Assembly (NCBI GenBank): GCA_050953005.1
Contig: JBMNLV010000004.1
Coordinates: forward strand, 62,001-126,000
Length of the DNA stretch: 64,000 bases
DNA from: UBA6115 sp050953005
Lineage (GTDB): Bacteria > Bacillota > Clostridia > Christensenellales > Aristaeellaceae
Reading direction: 5' to 3'
In this document: positions 8,040 to 16,445 of the stretch, piece by piece
Position numbering within the stretch: position 1 is the stretch's first letter
Layout: each line of letters opens with the position of its first letter
Position numbers and translations under genes: made by a program
The notes under the pieces: generated by a model
What the model saw: only the letters and a program-made list of their open reading frames with translations
Databases searched by the model: none
Told to the model about the DNA's origin: nothing

Positions 8040-9967
8040 GCATGCTCCGTCAAAAGTTCACCGAGGTCACCCGCTCGCTGCTGCCGGTGATGGCGCTGGT
8101 CTTGCTGCTGGCCTTCACCGTGGTGCGCCCGGGCGCTGAGATCATCTGGCGCTTCCTGCTGGGCTCGGCGCTGCTGCTGGTGGGCCTGGCCATCTTCCTG
8201 CTGGGCGTGGACCTGGGCATGAACCCCATCGGCGACCACATGGCGGTCGAAGTGGCCACCTCCAAATCCAAGTTCAAGATCGGCGTCATCGCCTTTTTAT
8301 TGGGCTTCCTGGTCACGGTGGCCGAGCCGGACCTGCTCATCCTGGGCCACCAGGTGCAAAAAGCCTCCGGCGGCGCCATCGGCGCGCAGATGATGGTCTA
8401 CCTGGTCAGCGCGGGCGTGGGCGTCCTGATCATGTTCGGCACCTTCCGCCTGCTGGCCGGGCGCTCCTTCCCCCTGTTCATGGGCCTGGCCTACGGGGGC
8501 ATCCTGGTATTGAGCCTGTTCGTGTCCGAGGAGTTCCTGGCCATCTCCTTTGACTCCTCCGGCGCCACCACCGGCGCCCTGACCACGCCCTTTATCCTGG
8601 CGCTGTCGGCCGGCCTCTCGCGCATCAAGGGCGGCAAGACCACCGAGGAGGACACCTTCGGCATGGTCGGCGTGATGTCCGCCGGCCCCATGTACGCCCT
8701 GATGCTGATGAGCATCATCACCGGGCAAAAGCATATCCAGGGCGAGGCGGCGGAGTTCGCGGTGCAGCAGGGCGGCGTCTTCGGGCCCCTGCTGCGCTAC
8801 CTGCCCCAGGAATTCCTGGGCTCCCTGATCGCCCTGCTGCCGCTGACCGCCTTCTTCTTCCTGCTCAACTTTATTCACTTCAAGGCCCCCAAACGCGAGA
8901 TCGCCCGCATCGTGCGCGGGCTGCTCTACACCCTGGTGGGGCTGACGATCTTTTTAACCGGCGTGTACTCCGGCTTTCTGGACATGGGCCAGCTCATCGG
9001 CCGCAGCATCGCCGCCCGGCACAGCCGGCTGCTGCCGGTGGTGGGCTTCTTTATCGGCATGATCGTGGTGCTGGTGGAGCCGGCCGTCATCGTGCTGGGG
9101 CAGCAGATTGAGGAGACTACAGGGGGGCGCATCCCCGCCAAAATCATCAAGGCCACCCTGTCCATCGGCGTGGCGCTGGCCGTGATGCTAAGCATGCTGC
9201 GCATCATGATCCCCGAGGTCAAGCTGTGGCACTTCCTGCTGCCCGGCTTTTTGACCGGCGTCATCCTCTCCTTCCGTTCCGACCCCGTCTTTGTGGGCAT
9301 CGCCTATGACGCGGGCGGCGTGGCCTCCGGCCCCATGACCGCCACCTTCGTGCTGGCCTTCGCCCAGGGCGCGGCCGCCAACATCCCCGGGGCCAATGTG
9401 CTGGTGGACGGCTTCGGCGTCATCGCCATGGTGGCCATGGCGCCCGTCCTGTCGCTGATGATCGTGGGCGCGGTCTTCCGCCATAAGTCCCGCGCCCTGC
9501 CGCGCAAGGAGGAAAAGCCCATGCCGCATCCCCAGCCCCTGCCCGCGGGCCGCGTGGAATTTTACGATTGCGTGGTAGCCATCGTCAACCGCGGCCTGGC
9601 CGGCCGCGCGGTGGAGCTGGCGCGCGAGGCCGGCGCCGGCGGCGCCACCATCCTGCACGGGCGCGGCTCGGGCAGCCACGGCATGCGCGTATTCAATATT
9701 GAGATCCAGAAGGAAAAGGAGATCATCTTCTGGTTGACCGACGCCCGCATCAGCCAGGCCATCGCCAGCCGCCTGTATGAGCAGCTGGAGCTGGGCGGCG
9801 AGGGCGGCGGCGCGGTCTTCACGATGCCCTCGGGCGCCCAGGGCCTGGACATCCCGGTGGCCGTCGGCGCCCGGCCCGAGACAGCCGAGGAGATCGCCGC
9901 CCATCCCAAGGAGATCAGCACGGCGGAGGAGATGCTGCCGGAGTTGGGGGAAAAAGAAAAAAAATAA
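8036..9967 (+). CDS. DUF1538 membrane protein fused to a PII domain
   Basis: 643 residues. Two homologous DUF1538 halves lie about 250 residues apart: AEPDLLILGHQV near residue 95 matches VEPAVIVLGQQI near 346, and GATTGALTTPF near 173 matches GVASGPMTATF near 426. Each half has about six to seven membrane helices, which points to a transporter or channel with inverted or tandem repeats. From about residue 507 a soluble PII-like domain follows (YDCVVAIVNRGLAGRAVELAREAG, with ILHGRGSG). By analogy with GlnK-AmtB the PII parts probably gate the membrane part. The substrate is unknown; DUF1538 has no settled function to my knowledge. Confidence 0.8.
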   Translation: MSMLRQKFTEVTRSLLPVMALVLLLAFTVVRPGAEIIWRFLLGSALLLVGLAIFLLGVDLGMNPIGDHMAVEVATSKSKFKIGVIAFLLGFLVTVAEPDLLILGHQVQKASGGAIGAQMMVYLVSAGVGVLIMFGTFRLLAGRSFPLFMGLAYGGILVLSLFVSEEFLAISFDSSGATTGALTTPFILALSAGLSRIKGGKTTEEDTFGMVGVMSAGPMYALMLMSIITGQKHIQGEAAEFAVQQGGVFGPLLRYLPQEFLGSLIALLPLTAFFFLLNFIHFKAPKREIARIVRGLLYTLVGLTIFLTGVYSGFLDMGQLIGRSIAARHSRLLPVVGFFIGMIVVLVEPAVIVLGQQIEETTGGRIPAKIIKATLSIGVALAVMLSMLRIMIPEVKLWHFLLPGFLTGVILSFRSDPVFVGIAYDAGGVASGPMTATFVLAFAQGAAANIPGANVLVDGFGVIAMVAMAPVLSLMIVGAVFRHKSRALPRKEEKPMPHPQPLPAGRVEFYDCVVAIVNRGLAGRAVELAREAGAGGATILHGRGSGSHGMRVFNIEIQKEKEIIFWLTDARISQAIASRLYEQLELGGEGGGAVFTMPSGAQGLDIPVAVGARPETAEEIAAHPKEISTAEEMLPELGEKEKK

Positions 9968-9985
9968 TATTATGAGGTAAATCGC

Positions 9986-10864
9986 ATGGAAATCGGAAAA
10001 AATATTAACTTATTCCTGATGGATGGCAAAGCTGGAGGCCGCATCAAATGTACTCTGGCAAATTGGACTGGCATAGCATATAAGATACCGCGAACAATGC
10101 TTGATTAAGCCAAGAATATTTTTTATTTAGACCAGACGGGAGTATATTTGTTATTTGGAACTTCTGATGATGAAGGAGAGCCGCTTGTCTACATAGGACA
10201 AGCAGGAACAAGAAAAAATGGTCGGGGCATTCTCTGTCGTTTGGAAGAACATCGCCGTGAATCAAAAGATTACTATTGGACAGATGCAGTTGCTTTCACC
10301 ACTTCAAACAATTCATTTGGGCCAACAGAGATCAGTTATTTAGAGAATAGTTTTCGTAATATGGCTGTTGATGCAAAACGCTATATTGTAAAAAATAGCA
10401 ATGAACCTAATCCAGGAAATATCACAGAAGAAAAAGAAAGTGAACTGGAAGAATTCATTGTTTATGCAAGGCTTGTAATGGGCGCATTAGGATACAAGGT
10501 TTTTGAGCCGCTCATCACCCATGAAAACGAAAAGTCGAAAGACGAGGTTTCTGATAACGAACCGTTTTTGTATTTCAAAACAGCAAAAGCAGAAGCTACT
10601 GGGAAAAGAACATCAGAAGGCTTTGTTGTTCTCGCTGGAAGCAGTATATCTTCCGAATATACGAAAAGCTGCCCTGAAAACGTTGTTAGACTGCGGGAAA
10701 AACATGCAGAAAAAATTGATGACAAGGGAGTTTTGAAAGCGGACATCCTTTTTTCAAGCCCTTCTTCTGCTGCTGGTTTTGTTGGGGGCGGTTCTTTTAA
10801 CGGCAATATTATGTGGAAAGATGCCACAGGCAGAGCGTTAAAAGAAATCGACGCAGCAGAATAA
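9986..10864 (+). pseudogene. GIY-YIG nuclease / DUF4357 protein, broken by stop codon
   Basis: The ATG at 9986 (GAGGT 7 bases before) opens a frame that would give 292 residues, but TAA at 10106-10108 interrupts it after residue 40. Past the stop the same frame continues with a GIY-YIG domain (GVYLLFG, LVYIGQAG, RLEEHRR, NSFGPTEISYLE) and a C-terminal DUF4357 domain (TSEGFVVLAGSSIS). Both sides match one protein, so this is an interrupted gene unless translation restarts at a TTG near 10148. Such proteins are presumed DNA nucleases linked to defence or mobile DNA. It is AT-richer than the GC-rich genes just before it. Confidence 0.8.
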
Positions 10865-10895
10865 TTTCGAATGCTCAAAGCTTGATAAATTGTTC

Positions 10896-10930
10896 AAGGG
10901 GATAGTGAGAGAACCATTATCCCTTTTCTT
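10896..10930 (+). terminator. Terminator after GIY-YIG gene
   Basis: AAGGGGATA (10896-10904) pairs with TATCCCTT (10918-10925) apart from one bulged G, followed by a T-rich tail. Confidence 0.75.
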
Positions 10931-10995
10931 TTGTTCCTCTTGAAAATAATCGAAATGAATTTTTTGCGAAAAAGCTCATATTGGATAGCGGTCAT

Positions 10996-11727
10996 TTACA
11001 GAATCCAATTCCGATTGATTTTGTGCCGGCAAATCAGAAACAGCGCTGCCGCAAAAGCCATAAGCATTCCGAAGCACAACACCGGGGAAAGGGTGTTCAT
11101 GCCCTTGATCGCGCCATGAAGGAGATCGGTTCCATAGGTGAGGGGCAGGCAGTAGGAAACAGGGCGCAGGAAACCGGGCAGACTTGAGAGAGGCACAAAC
11201 AATCCGCATAGAAACAGCATCGGGAAGCGGAAAAAATTTGAAAAAGTCTGCGCTTCAAATACCTGTTCAGCCGATACCGCAATCAGAAGTCCTGTCAGCG
11301 CTGAGGTGATGGCGATCATCAAAACAGCCGGCAGTACGATTCCCCAGTTGATAGCGCTAAGATCAGTAAGAAAACCTGCGAAAATCACCGGGACAAAGGC
11401 ATTGAACATACCAAACAGGATGGTTCCCGCAATTTTCGCCAGCACCATTGTGTTCAGGTTGATGGGCGCCAGTAGCAGCCGTTCAAACGATCTGCCGCTG
11501 CGTTCAAAGGTGATGGTAACCGCGAGCATGGAAGTTGTGCCAAACAGGACGCTCATGGAAATCAGGCCGGGCAGCAGCTCTGATATGCTTTCCCCGGGGG
11601 AGCGGATCAGCTGCATTAAGGTCCATGAAAGAGGAAAGATGATGCCCCAGCTGATGTTCGGTGGTTTCAGATAATAGTTCCGCACATCCTTTTTTAGGAT
11701 ATTCCAGAAGGCGATCCAGCTTTTCAT
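10996..11727 (-). CDS. ABC-2 type exporter permease
   Basis: 243 residues, six membrane helices, with the ABC-2 layout: amphipathic N-terminus (WNILKKDVRNYYLKPP), helix pair, the ERSGRSFERLLLAP coupling region and the late FRFPMLFLCGLFVPLSSLPG motif typical of DrrB/NodJ-like permeases. Its ATG overlaps the stop of the ATPase gene by four bases. Together they form an exporter controlled by the ArsR repressor at the head of the operon. The exported compound (drug, lipid or peptide) is not known. Confidence 0.85.
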   Translation of the reverse strand: MKSWIAFWNILKKDVRNYYLKPPNISWGIIFPLSWTLMQLIRSPGESISELLPGLISMSVLFGTTSMLAVTITFERSGRSFERLLLAPINLNTMVLAKIAGTILFGMFNAFVPVIFAGFLTDLSAINWGIVLPAVLMIAITSALTGLLIAVSAEQVFEAQTFSNFFRFPMLFLCGLFVPLSSLPGFLRPVSYCLPLTYGTDLLHGAIKGMNTLSPVLCFGMLMAFAAALFLICRHKINRNWIL

Positions 11728-12701
11728 TGGCGCCCCCCTTTTTCCTTCTCTTTTTTCAGCACAGAGGACTCAATACCGGTTAATTTGACGAACACATCCT
11801 CCAAAGAAGGGCGGAGTTCTCTTGCTTCATACACATCAATGCCCTTGCTATGAATAAATTCCATGACTGGAAGCAAGGGAACGCGCTGCTCTGAGGCCAC
11901 CACCAAAGAATGATCGGGGCGGATTGTAACCTCGCTTTCCATAAAGCGGGCTCTCAGTTCGCCAATCAGGCTTTCAGGGCTTTTATCTGTAACAAAACGG
12001 ATTGCATGGCCGTGGGAAATCATGGCCATCAATTCCGGGACAGCGCCTGACGCGACAATTTTTCCCTCCGCGATAAAAGCAACGCGGTCACAGATGCGCT
12101 CAGCTTCCTCAATATAATGGGTGGTGAGAAAGATGGTTGTGCCTTGCCGTTTCAAGCCTGCGATCATTTCCCGGATTTGCCGGGAGCTTTCCACATCAAT
12201 GCCCGTTGTCGGTTCATCCAGAAACAAGATTTGTGGAGAATGGATCAGCGCTGCCGCGATAGTCAGCTTGCGGCGCATTCCTTTGGAATATGCTTTGAAA
12301 GGCCGCTTGCCCGCGTCTTTCAATTTGAATTGCTCCAACAGCTGCCGGGCTTTTGTTTCCCGTTCTTCCTTTCGCATGCCATACAGGGCAGCGCAGAAAC
12401 AGAGGTTGTCAAACCCGTCCATCTCGTTGTAAAGATTGCTTTCATCCGGAACAATCCCCATAGCGGCCTGCGCCTTCTTGGGCTGCTTCCTTACATCAAT
12501 GCCATCAATCGTAATTTGCCCGGCAGTAGGGCGGGACAAGCCGGTCATCATGTTGATGGTGGATGTTTTCCCCGCTCCGTTCGGTCCCAAAAAACCGAAG
12601 ATCTCGCCCTTTTCAATTTCAAAAGAAATACCGTCCACAGCGGTGAAACTGCCGTACTTCTTTTGAAGATTGGCAACGCTGATCATTTGCTTGATCTCCA
12701 T
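11724..12701 (-). CDS. ABC transporter ATPase, DrrA/CcmA type
   Basis: 325 residues. Walker A GPNGAGKT lies near residue 38, the signature is YSKGMRRKLT, Walker B is ILFLDEPTTGID and the switch histidine is in TTHYIEE. A C-terminal extension of about 85 residues (from AIRFVTDK) matches the DrrA-like regulatory tail and ends with SLEDVFVKLTG. Two starts are possible: the ATG at 12701 and an ATG 15 bases later with a better-spaced GGAG. It energises the ABC-2 permease encoded downstream. Confidence 0.88.
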   Translation of the reverse strand: MEIKQMISVANLQKKYGSFTAVDGISFEIEKGEIFGFLGPNGAGKTSTINMMTGLSRPTAGQITIDGIDVRKQPKKAQAAMGIVPDESNLYNEMDGFDNLCFCAALYGMRKEERETKARQLLEQFKLKDAGKRPFKAYSKGMRRKLTIAAALIHSPQILFLDEPTTGIDVESSRQIREMIAGLKRQGTTIFLTTHYIEEAERICDRVAFIAEGKIVASGAVPELMAMISHGHAIRFVTDKSPESLIGELRARFMESEVTIRPDHSLVVASEQRVPLLPVMEFIHSKGIDVYEARELRPSLEDVFVKLTGIESSVLKKEKEKGGRQ

Positions 12702-12707
12702 ATCTCC

Positions 12708-13091
12708 CTATTCGGGTTTGCCGTGGCAAAACTCCTTGACCTCGTCGCTGCATTCACCTTTCTTGGGGCAGTCCTTCTTTTCGTCAGCGGGACAGTCATC
12801 CCGGCTTTCCGGCCGGCAGGCTTCCTGCTCAATATCAGCCAGGGCTTCAATTTCCTTTGCCAGTTCGCGCAGCACCGTCCGCTCCACAGTATAGTGCATG
12901 AAATATCCGCGTTTTTCCCCTGCAAGCAGGCCTGCCTCCCGCATCACTTTGAGATGCTGGGATATGGTTGCCTCGGTCAGGCTCAGCTCGTTTGCCAATG
13001 CCCGGACACAGTAATTGCGCCGCAGGAGCAATTTTAAAATGCTCATCCGTGTTTCGTCAGCGATCGCCTTCAATACTTTTTTCTTATCCAT
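12708..13091 (-). CDS. ArsR-family repressor with cysteine-rich tail
   Basis: 127 residues. The winged helix-turn-helix covers about residues 1-80 (DETRMSILKLLLRRN, LSLTEATISQHLKVMREAG). A cysteine-rich tail follows (CRPES, DDCP, KDCP, GECS, EFCH): five cysteines in about 32 residues, suggesting thiol metal or redox sensing. The ATG is preceded by GGGAGG. It heads the exporter operon and its own promoter carries an inverted repeat just after the -10, so it likely represses the operon until inducer binds. The inducer is not known. Confidence 0.85.
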   Translation of the reverse strand: MDKKKVLKAIADETRMSILKLLLRRNYCVRALANELSLTEATISQHLKVMREAGLLAGEKRGYFMHYTVERTVLRELAKEIEALADIEQEACRPESRDDCPADEKKDCPKKGECSDEVKEFCHGKPE

Positions 13092-13107
13092 GATGATCCT
13101 CCCGCAA

Positions 13108-13133
13108 TTTAATTAGCTTTTCGCCTAACTAAA
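13108..13133. promoter_or_regulatory. ArsR operator (inverted repeat)
   Basis: TTTAATTAG (13108-13116) and CTAACTAAA (13125-13133) form a 9-bp inverted repeat with one mismatch and an 8-base gap. It abuts the -10 box, a standard place for an ArsR dimer to block transcription. Confidence 0.75.
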
Positions 13134-13161
13134 CTATAGCGCGCGAAATCAATTAAGTCAA
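13133..13161 (-). promoter_or_regulatory. Promoter of ArsR-exporter operon
   Basis: Minus strand TTGACT (13161-13156), 17-base spacer, TATAGT (13138-13133). Confidence 0.8.
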
Positions 13162-13247
13162 CACCTAAATAAAATGTCCTGGCCGGAACTGCTCCATCAC
13201 ACAAATTAAAAATTGACTCTCAGTGAAATGAAAAAGTATGAATACGA

Positions 13248-14160
13248 TCAACGGGAACCGCTCCTGATCGCGTGATTCATCTTTACATAGAGCGCGATCG
13301 CTATGATCTCCGCCACGGCAGTAAACGCGACGATCAATTTTGTTAATTTCATATCGTACAACAGCCCCATCAGCGCCGACCCGGCGAGCAGCGCCAGGCC
13401 GTAAGCCGAATTGAAAATGCCGTAGCCTGTCCCGCGCTTGCGGCACGGCGTGATGTCCGCGATGGCGGAACGCATAATGGTCTCATGCGTTCCCATGACG
13501 ATGCCGAAAAGCGCCATTCCCGCCGCGATAAGCGCCGCCGAATGGCTTAATGTAAGCAAAGGCAGCAGCATCGTCATCAACGGGATCGCCGCCAGCGCGA
13601 GAATGCCTCCCGTTTTCCTCCCGGTTTTCTCTTTCAACCGGTCATACGCCTTCCCAACGATCATCGCCGTCAGGGCGTCGACAAGCATCGCTGCTGAATA
13701 CAGCATAGTAATATTGCCATCGGACATCAGCCGGTTCGCCTTCAAATGGTAGCCGATCGTGCTGAAATTGACGAAACCGGCTGCGCAGAAAAAAGCAAAC
13801 ACGGTGTAGCTCCAAAATACCGGTTCCAGTTTTTCGTTTTGAAACTCCCTGTTTTGAGCCGAAGGAAGCAAATTCGAGCCCTTGATCCTTTTGCGCGCGA
13901 AATATGAAATATAAAAACAGCATTAAGCATACGAAAGGCACGGCCAGCAGCTGATACCCCGACTGATACTCGCTGATTCCGCTTTTGCCCGCAAAATAAA
14001 ACACAGCGGTAAAGACAAGCGGCCCCAAAAACGCGCCCAGCTGATCCAAAGCCTCCTGCAAACCGAAGGCAAACCCGATGCCTACCTGATTGTCCGCGAC
14101 ACCGGACAAGACCGTATCCTTGGCGGGATTGCGCAGCGCCTTCCCGATCCGCTCCATCAC
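13248..14160 (-). pseudogene. Decayed MFS transporter
   Basis: Two overlapping frames together encode about 300 residues of a major facilitator. The upstream part carries ERIGKALRNPAKDTVLSG and three helices (from 14160 down to about 13900). The downstream frame supplies six more helices (PVFWSYTVFAFFCAAGF, GKAYDRLKEKTGRKTGG, ITPCRKRGTGYGIFN). One extra base in the GCGCGC run near 13893-13899 explains the shift. The normal first four helices are missing: residues before ERIGK do not look like membrane protein. Truncation plus frameshift marks a dead gene. Confidence 0.75.
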
Positions 14161-14388
14161 TTTCAAGAAACGAGCAAAGAATCTGTGATCTTTAATAATT
14201 GATTGATCATCCGGCAGCGCAAACACCCGGAAAAACCTTTCCCGTTTTACCATATTTTGACCCAACCTTAATCCGCCTTTAATCCCTCCGCGGGCTGGTT
14301 TTCATTTTCAACCGCTATGATGCCATTGAAAGCAAGCCCGGGGGATCCCGACAACAAGCCCGGGGGGATTTGGGAAAGGAAGGTACTC

Positions 14389-14931
14389 ATGAATCATTTT
14401 GACATGGCGCAGACCCTGCGCGAGAAGACCGGCATCACCTACGGGGAGGCGCGCCGCGCCCTGGAACAGGCTGGCTGGGACATCCTGGAGGCCATGGTGG
14501 CCCTGGAAAAGGAAGGCAAGCTCAATCACGACAACACCAACAAGGAGGAACCCATGGAAAACGCCAAAGCCCAAAACACCCAAAGCACCGCCAGGAACAT
14601 CGAAAACGCCTTTATCCGCTTCTTCCGCTGGCTGGGCAACCTGATCTCGAAAGGCAACCGCAACCACTTCATCATCACCAAGAACGAGCGCCGCGTGATG
14701 GCCGTGCCGGTGACAGCCGCCGTGGCGCTGTTCCTGCTGTTTCACGCCGCCTTTATGTTCTTCCTGATCGTTGGCCTGATCATGGGCTACCGCTTCAGCT
14801 TTGAGAGCGAGCAGCAGGCCGCGGCCCGCGACAAGGACGTCGAGGAAGCCCGCCGGGCCGCCGACCAGATCAACGATCACCACACTGTCAACAGCTTCGA
14901 CACGAGCGCCTGGACAGGCAGGCTGTCATAA
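14389..14931 (+). CDS. DUF4342 protein with UBA-like domain and membrane helix
   Basis: 180 residues from the ATG at 14389, which follows AAGGAAGG; a longer frame upstream has no ribosome site. Residues 1-45 (TLREKTGITYGEARRALEQAGWDILEAMVAL) form a UBA/TS-N-like helical domain. A basic patch (RNHFIITKNERRVMAVP) precedes a strongly hydrophobic segment of about 25 residues, and the C-terminus is charged. This is the DUF4342 architecture, of unknown function, probably a small membrane-associated regulator. Confidence 0.75.
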   Translation: MNHFDMAQTLREKTGITYGEARRALEQAGWDILEAMVALEKEGKLNHDNTNKEEPMENAKAQNTQSTARNIENAFIRFFRWLGNLISKGNRNHFIITKNERRVMAVPVTAAVALFLLFHAAFMFFLIVGLIMGYRFSFESEQQAAARDKDVEEARRAADQINDHHTVNSFDTSAWTGRLS

Positions 14932-14958
14932 AACACCCCCGCTGCGGGGTGTTTTATG
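14927..14958. terminator. Bidirectional terminator
   Basis: ATAAAACACCCC and GGGGTGTTTTAT flank a short loop, giving a long stem with T runs in both directions. It ends the DUF4342 gene and could also stop minus-strand transcripts of the lysA-like gene. Confidence 0.85.
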
Positions 14959-15003
14959 CTGAGGAAACATGGCCGCTTTGCCGGGCAAAGCCCGGGCGTG
15001 CCC

Positions 15004-16239
15004 TTATTCCGTCACCAGCGTAGCGAAATAGTCCTCCGGCGTCTCCGCGCGGCGGATCAGGCGGTACTCGCCCGACTGCGTATACAGGATCTCCGCGCAG
15101 CGCAGACGGCCGTTGTACTGGTAGCCCATGGCATGGGCATGGGCGCCGGCGTCATGGATGAGCACCAGGTCCCCCTGATTGATCTCCGGCAGCGCCCGCC
15201 GGACAGCGAACTTGTCGTTGTTCTCGCACAGCGGCCCGGTCAGGTCGTAGACCCGGTCATGCGGCGCGTCCCGCTTGCCGGCCACGCTCACATGGTGGTA
15301 GGCGCCGTACATCGCCGGGCGCATCAGGTCGGCCGCGCTGGCGTCCAGTCCGATGTAATCGCGCCAGATCTCCTTTTTGTGGATGGCCCGGGCCACCAGC
15401 CAGCCGTGCGGCCCGGTCAGCAGCCGGCCCAGCTCGGTCATCACGCGCACATCCCCGCGCGCGCCGAAGGCGGCCCGGTAGGCCTGCCGCACGCCCTCGC
15501 CCACCTGAACCAGGTCCAGCGCGCGCTCATGTTCACGGTAGGGGATGCCCAGCCCGCCGGACAGATTGACAAAGTCCAGTTCCAGGCCGCTTCGCGCCTC
15601 CAGCGCCAGCCCCGTCTCAAACAGCCAGGCCGCGCTAAGCGGATAGTAATCCGCGTCCAGGATGTTGGACGCCGTCATCATATGCAGGCCGAAGCGCCGC
15701 GCGCCCAGGGATTTGAGCCGCGCCAGTCCCGGCGCCAGCTGGCAGGGCATCCAGCCGAACTTGGCGTCCAGCGCGCCGCCCATGATGCCGTTGTGCGCCA
15801 CGCCCTCCTCGCCCGGGTTGATGCGCAGGCTGACCAGCTCCGGCACGCCGCCGTTTGCCGCCAGCAGGTCCACGTCGCTGGCGTCATCCAGGTTAATCGT
15901 GGCCTCCATCGCCCGCGCCTGGGCCAGCTCGGCCCCGGGCATCGCGTTGGCCGAAAACATGACCTGTTCCCCCGAGGCGCCCAGCTTTTGCGCCAAAAGC
16001 AGCTCGGTATGGGAGGAGCAGTCCAGACCGCAGCCCTCCTCCATCAGTATTCGCAGCACCGCGGGGTTGGGCAGCGCCTTGACCGCGTAATACTGCTTGT
16101 AGCCCGGGTTCCAAGCAAAGGCGGCGTGCAGCGCGCGCGCCGCGCCGCGGATGCCCCGCTCGTCATACAGGTAAAACGGCGTGGGAAAGCGCCGCGCCGC
16201 CTCGGTAAATATAGTGTCCGCCAGGGAAAAATTGGGCAT
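15004..16239 (-). CDS. Diaminopimelate decarboxylase-like PLP enzyme
   Basis: 411 residues, fold-type III PLP enzyme. The PLP lysine sits in YAVKALPNP (about residue 48). Further signs are LDCSSHTELLLA, MFSANAMP, the glycine-rich phosphate site NLSGGLGIPY, and GPLCENNDKF with the second-subunit cysteine of this family. The enzyme family removes CO2 from meso-diaminopimelate (LysA) or from related diamino acids. dapF and dapL lie within 6 kb, which favours lysine synthesis. The ATG at 16239 follows AGGAGG closely; an N-terminal extension upstream is not used. It differs enough from textbook LysA that a carboxynorspermidine- or ornithine-type role is not excluded. Confidence 0.75.
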   Translation of the reverse strand: MPNFSLADTIFTEAARRFPTPFYLYDERGIRGAARALHAAFAWNPGYKQYYAVKALPNPAVLRILMEEGCGLDCSSHTELLLAQKLGASGEQVMFSANAMPGAELAQARAMEATINLDDASDVDLLAANGGVPELVSLRINPGEEGVAHNGIMGGALDAKFGWMPCQLAPGLARLKSLGARRFGLHMMTASNILDADYYPLSAAWLFETGLALEARSGLELDFVNLSGGLGIPYREHERALDLVQVGEGVRQAYRAAFGARGDVRVMTELGRLLTGPHGWLVARAIHKKEIWRDYIGLDASAADLMRPAMYGAYHHVSVAGKRDAPHDRVYDLTGPLCENNDKFAVRRALPEINQGDLVLIHDAGAHAHAMGYQYNGRLRCAEILYTQSGEYRLIRRAETPEDYFATLVTE

Positions 16240-16254
16240 GCGTCCTCCTTTGTA

Positions 16255-16287
16255 TCCTGTATACAGGAAATGATGACAGTATATCAA
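16255..16287 (-). promoter_or_regulatory. Promoter of lysA-like gene with overlapping palindrome
   Basis: Minus strand TTGATA (16287-16282), 18-base spacer, TATACA (16263-16258). The -10 box lies inside a perfect 14-bp palindrome TCCTGTATACAGGA (16255-16268), a likely repressor site that would occlude the promoter. Confidence 0.65.
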
Positions 16288-16289
16288 AA

Positions 16290-16320
16290 GAAAAAAGCCG
16301 GGCAAGCATTTCCCGCCCGG
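16290..16320 (-). terminator. Terminator of XRE regulator transcript
   Basis: On the minus strand CCGGGC (16320-16315), a loop, GCCCGG (16303-16298), then C and a T run. It sits downstream of the XRE gene and just before the lysA-like promoter. Confidence 0.75.
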
Positions 16321-16445
16321 AAATACAAAGGGGATGCATCCGGTTGATTCTCTTTTCGTGCACATCCCGGATTCTTTGATAGGATGTTTTCTTCCCGTTG
16401 ATCTCCCGTTCCCTGTCATCAAAAAGCTTTTTAATGTCGCTGACG

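Noticed and set aside
14327..14371. Repeated AAGCCCGGGGG motif before the DUF4342 gene
   Set aside because: Two short imperfect copies in GC-rich DNA; not enough to call a repeat element or CRISPR.
14956..16347. 463-residue plus-strand frame opposite the lysA-like gene
   Set aside because: It is the complementary shadow of a clear PLP enzyme, arginine/alanine/glutamine-rich from GC-rich antisense codons, without a start signal.
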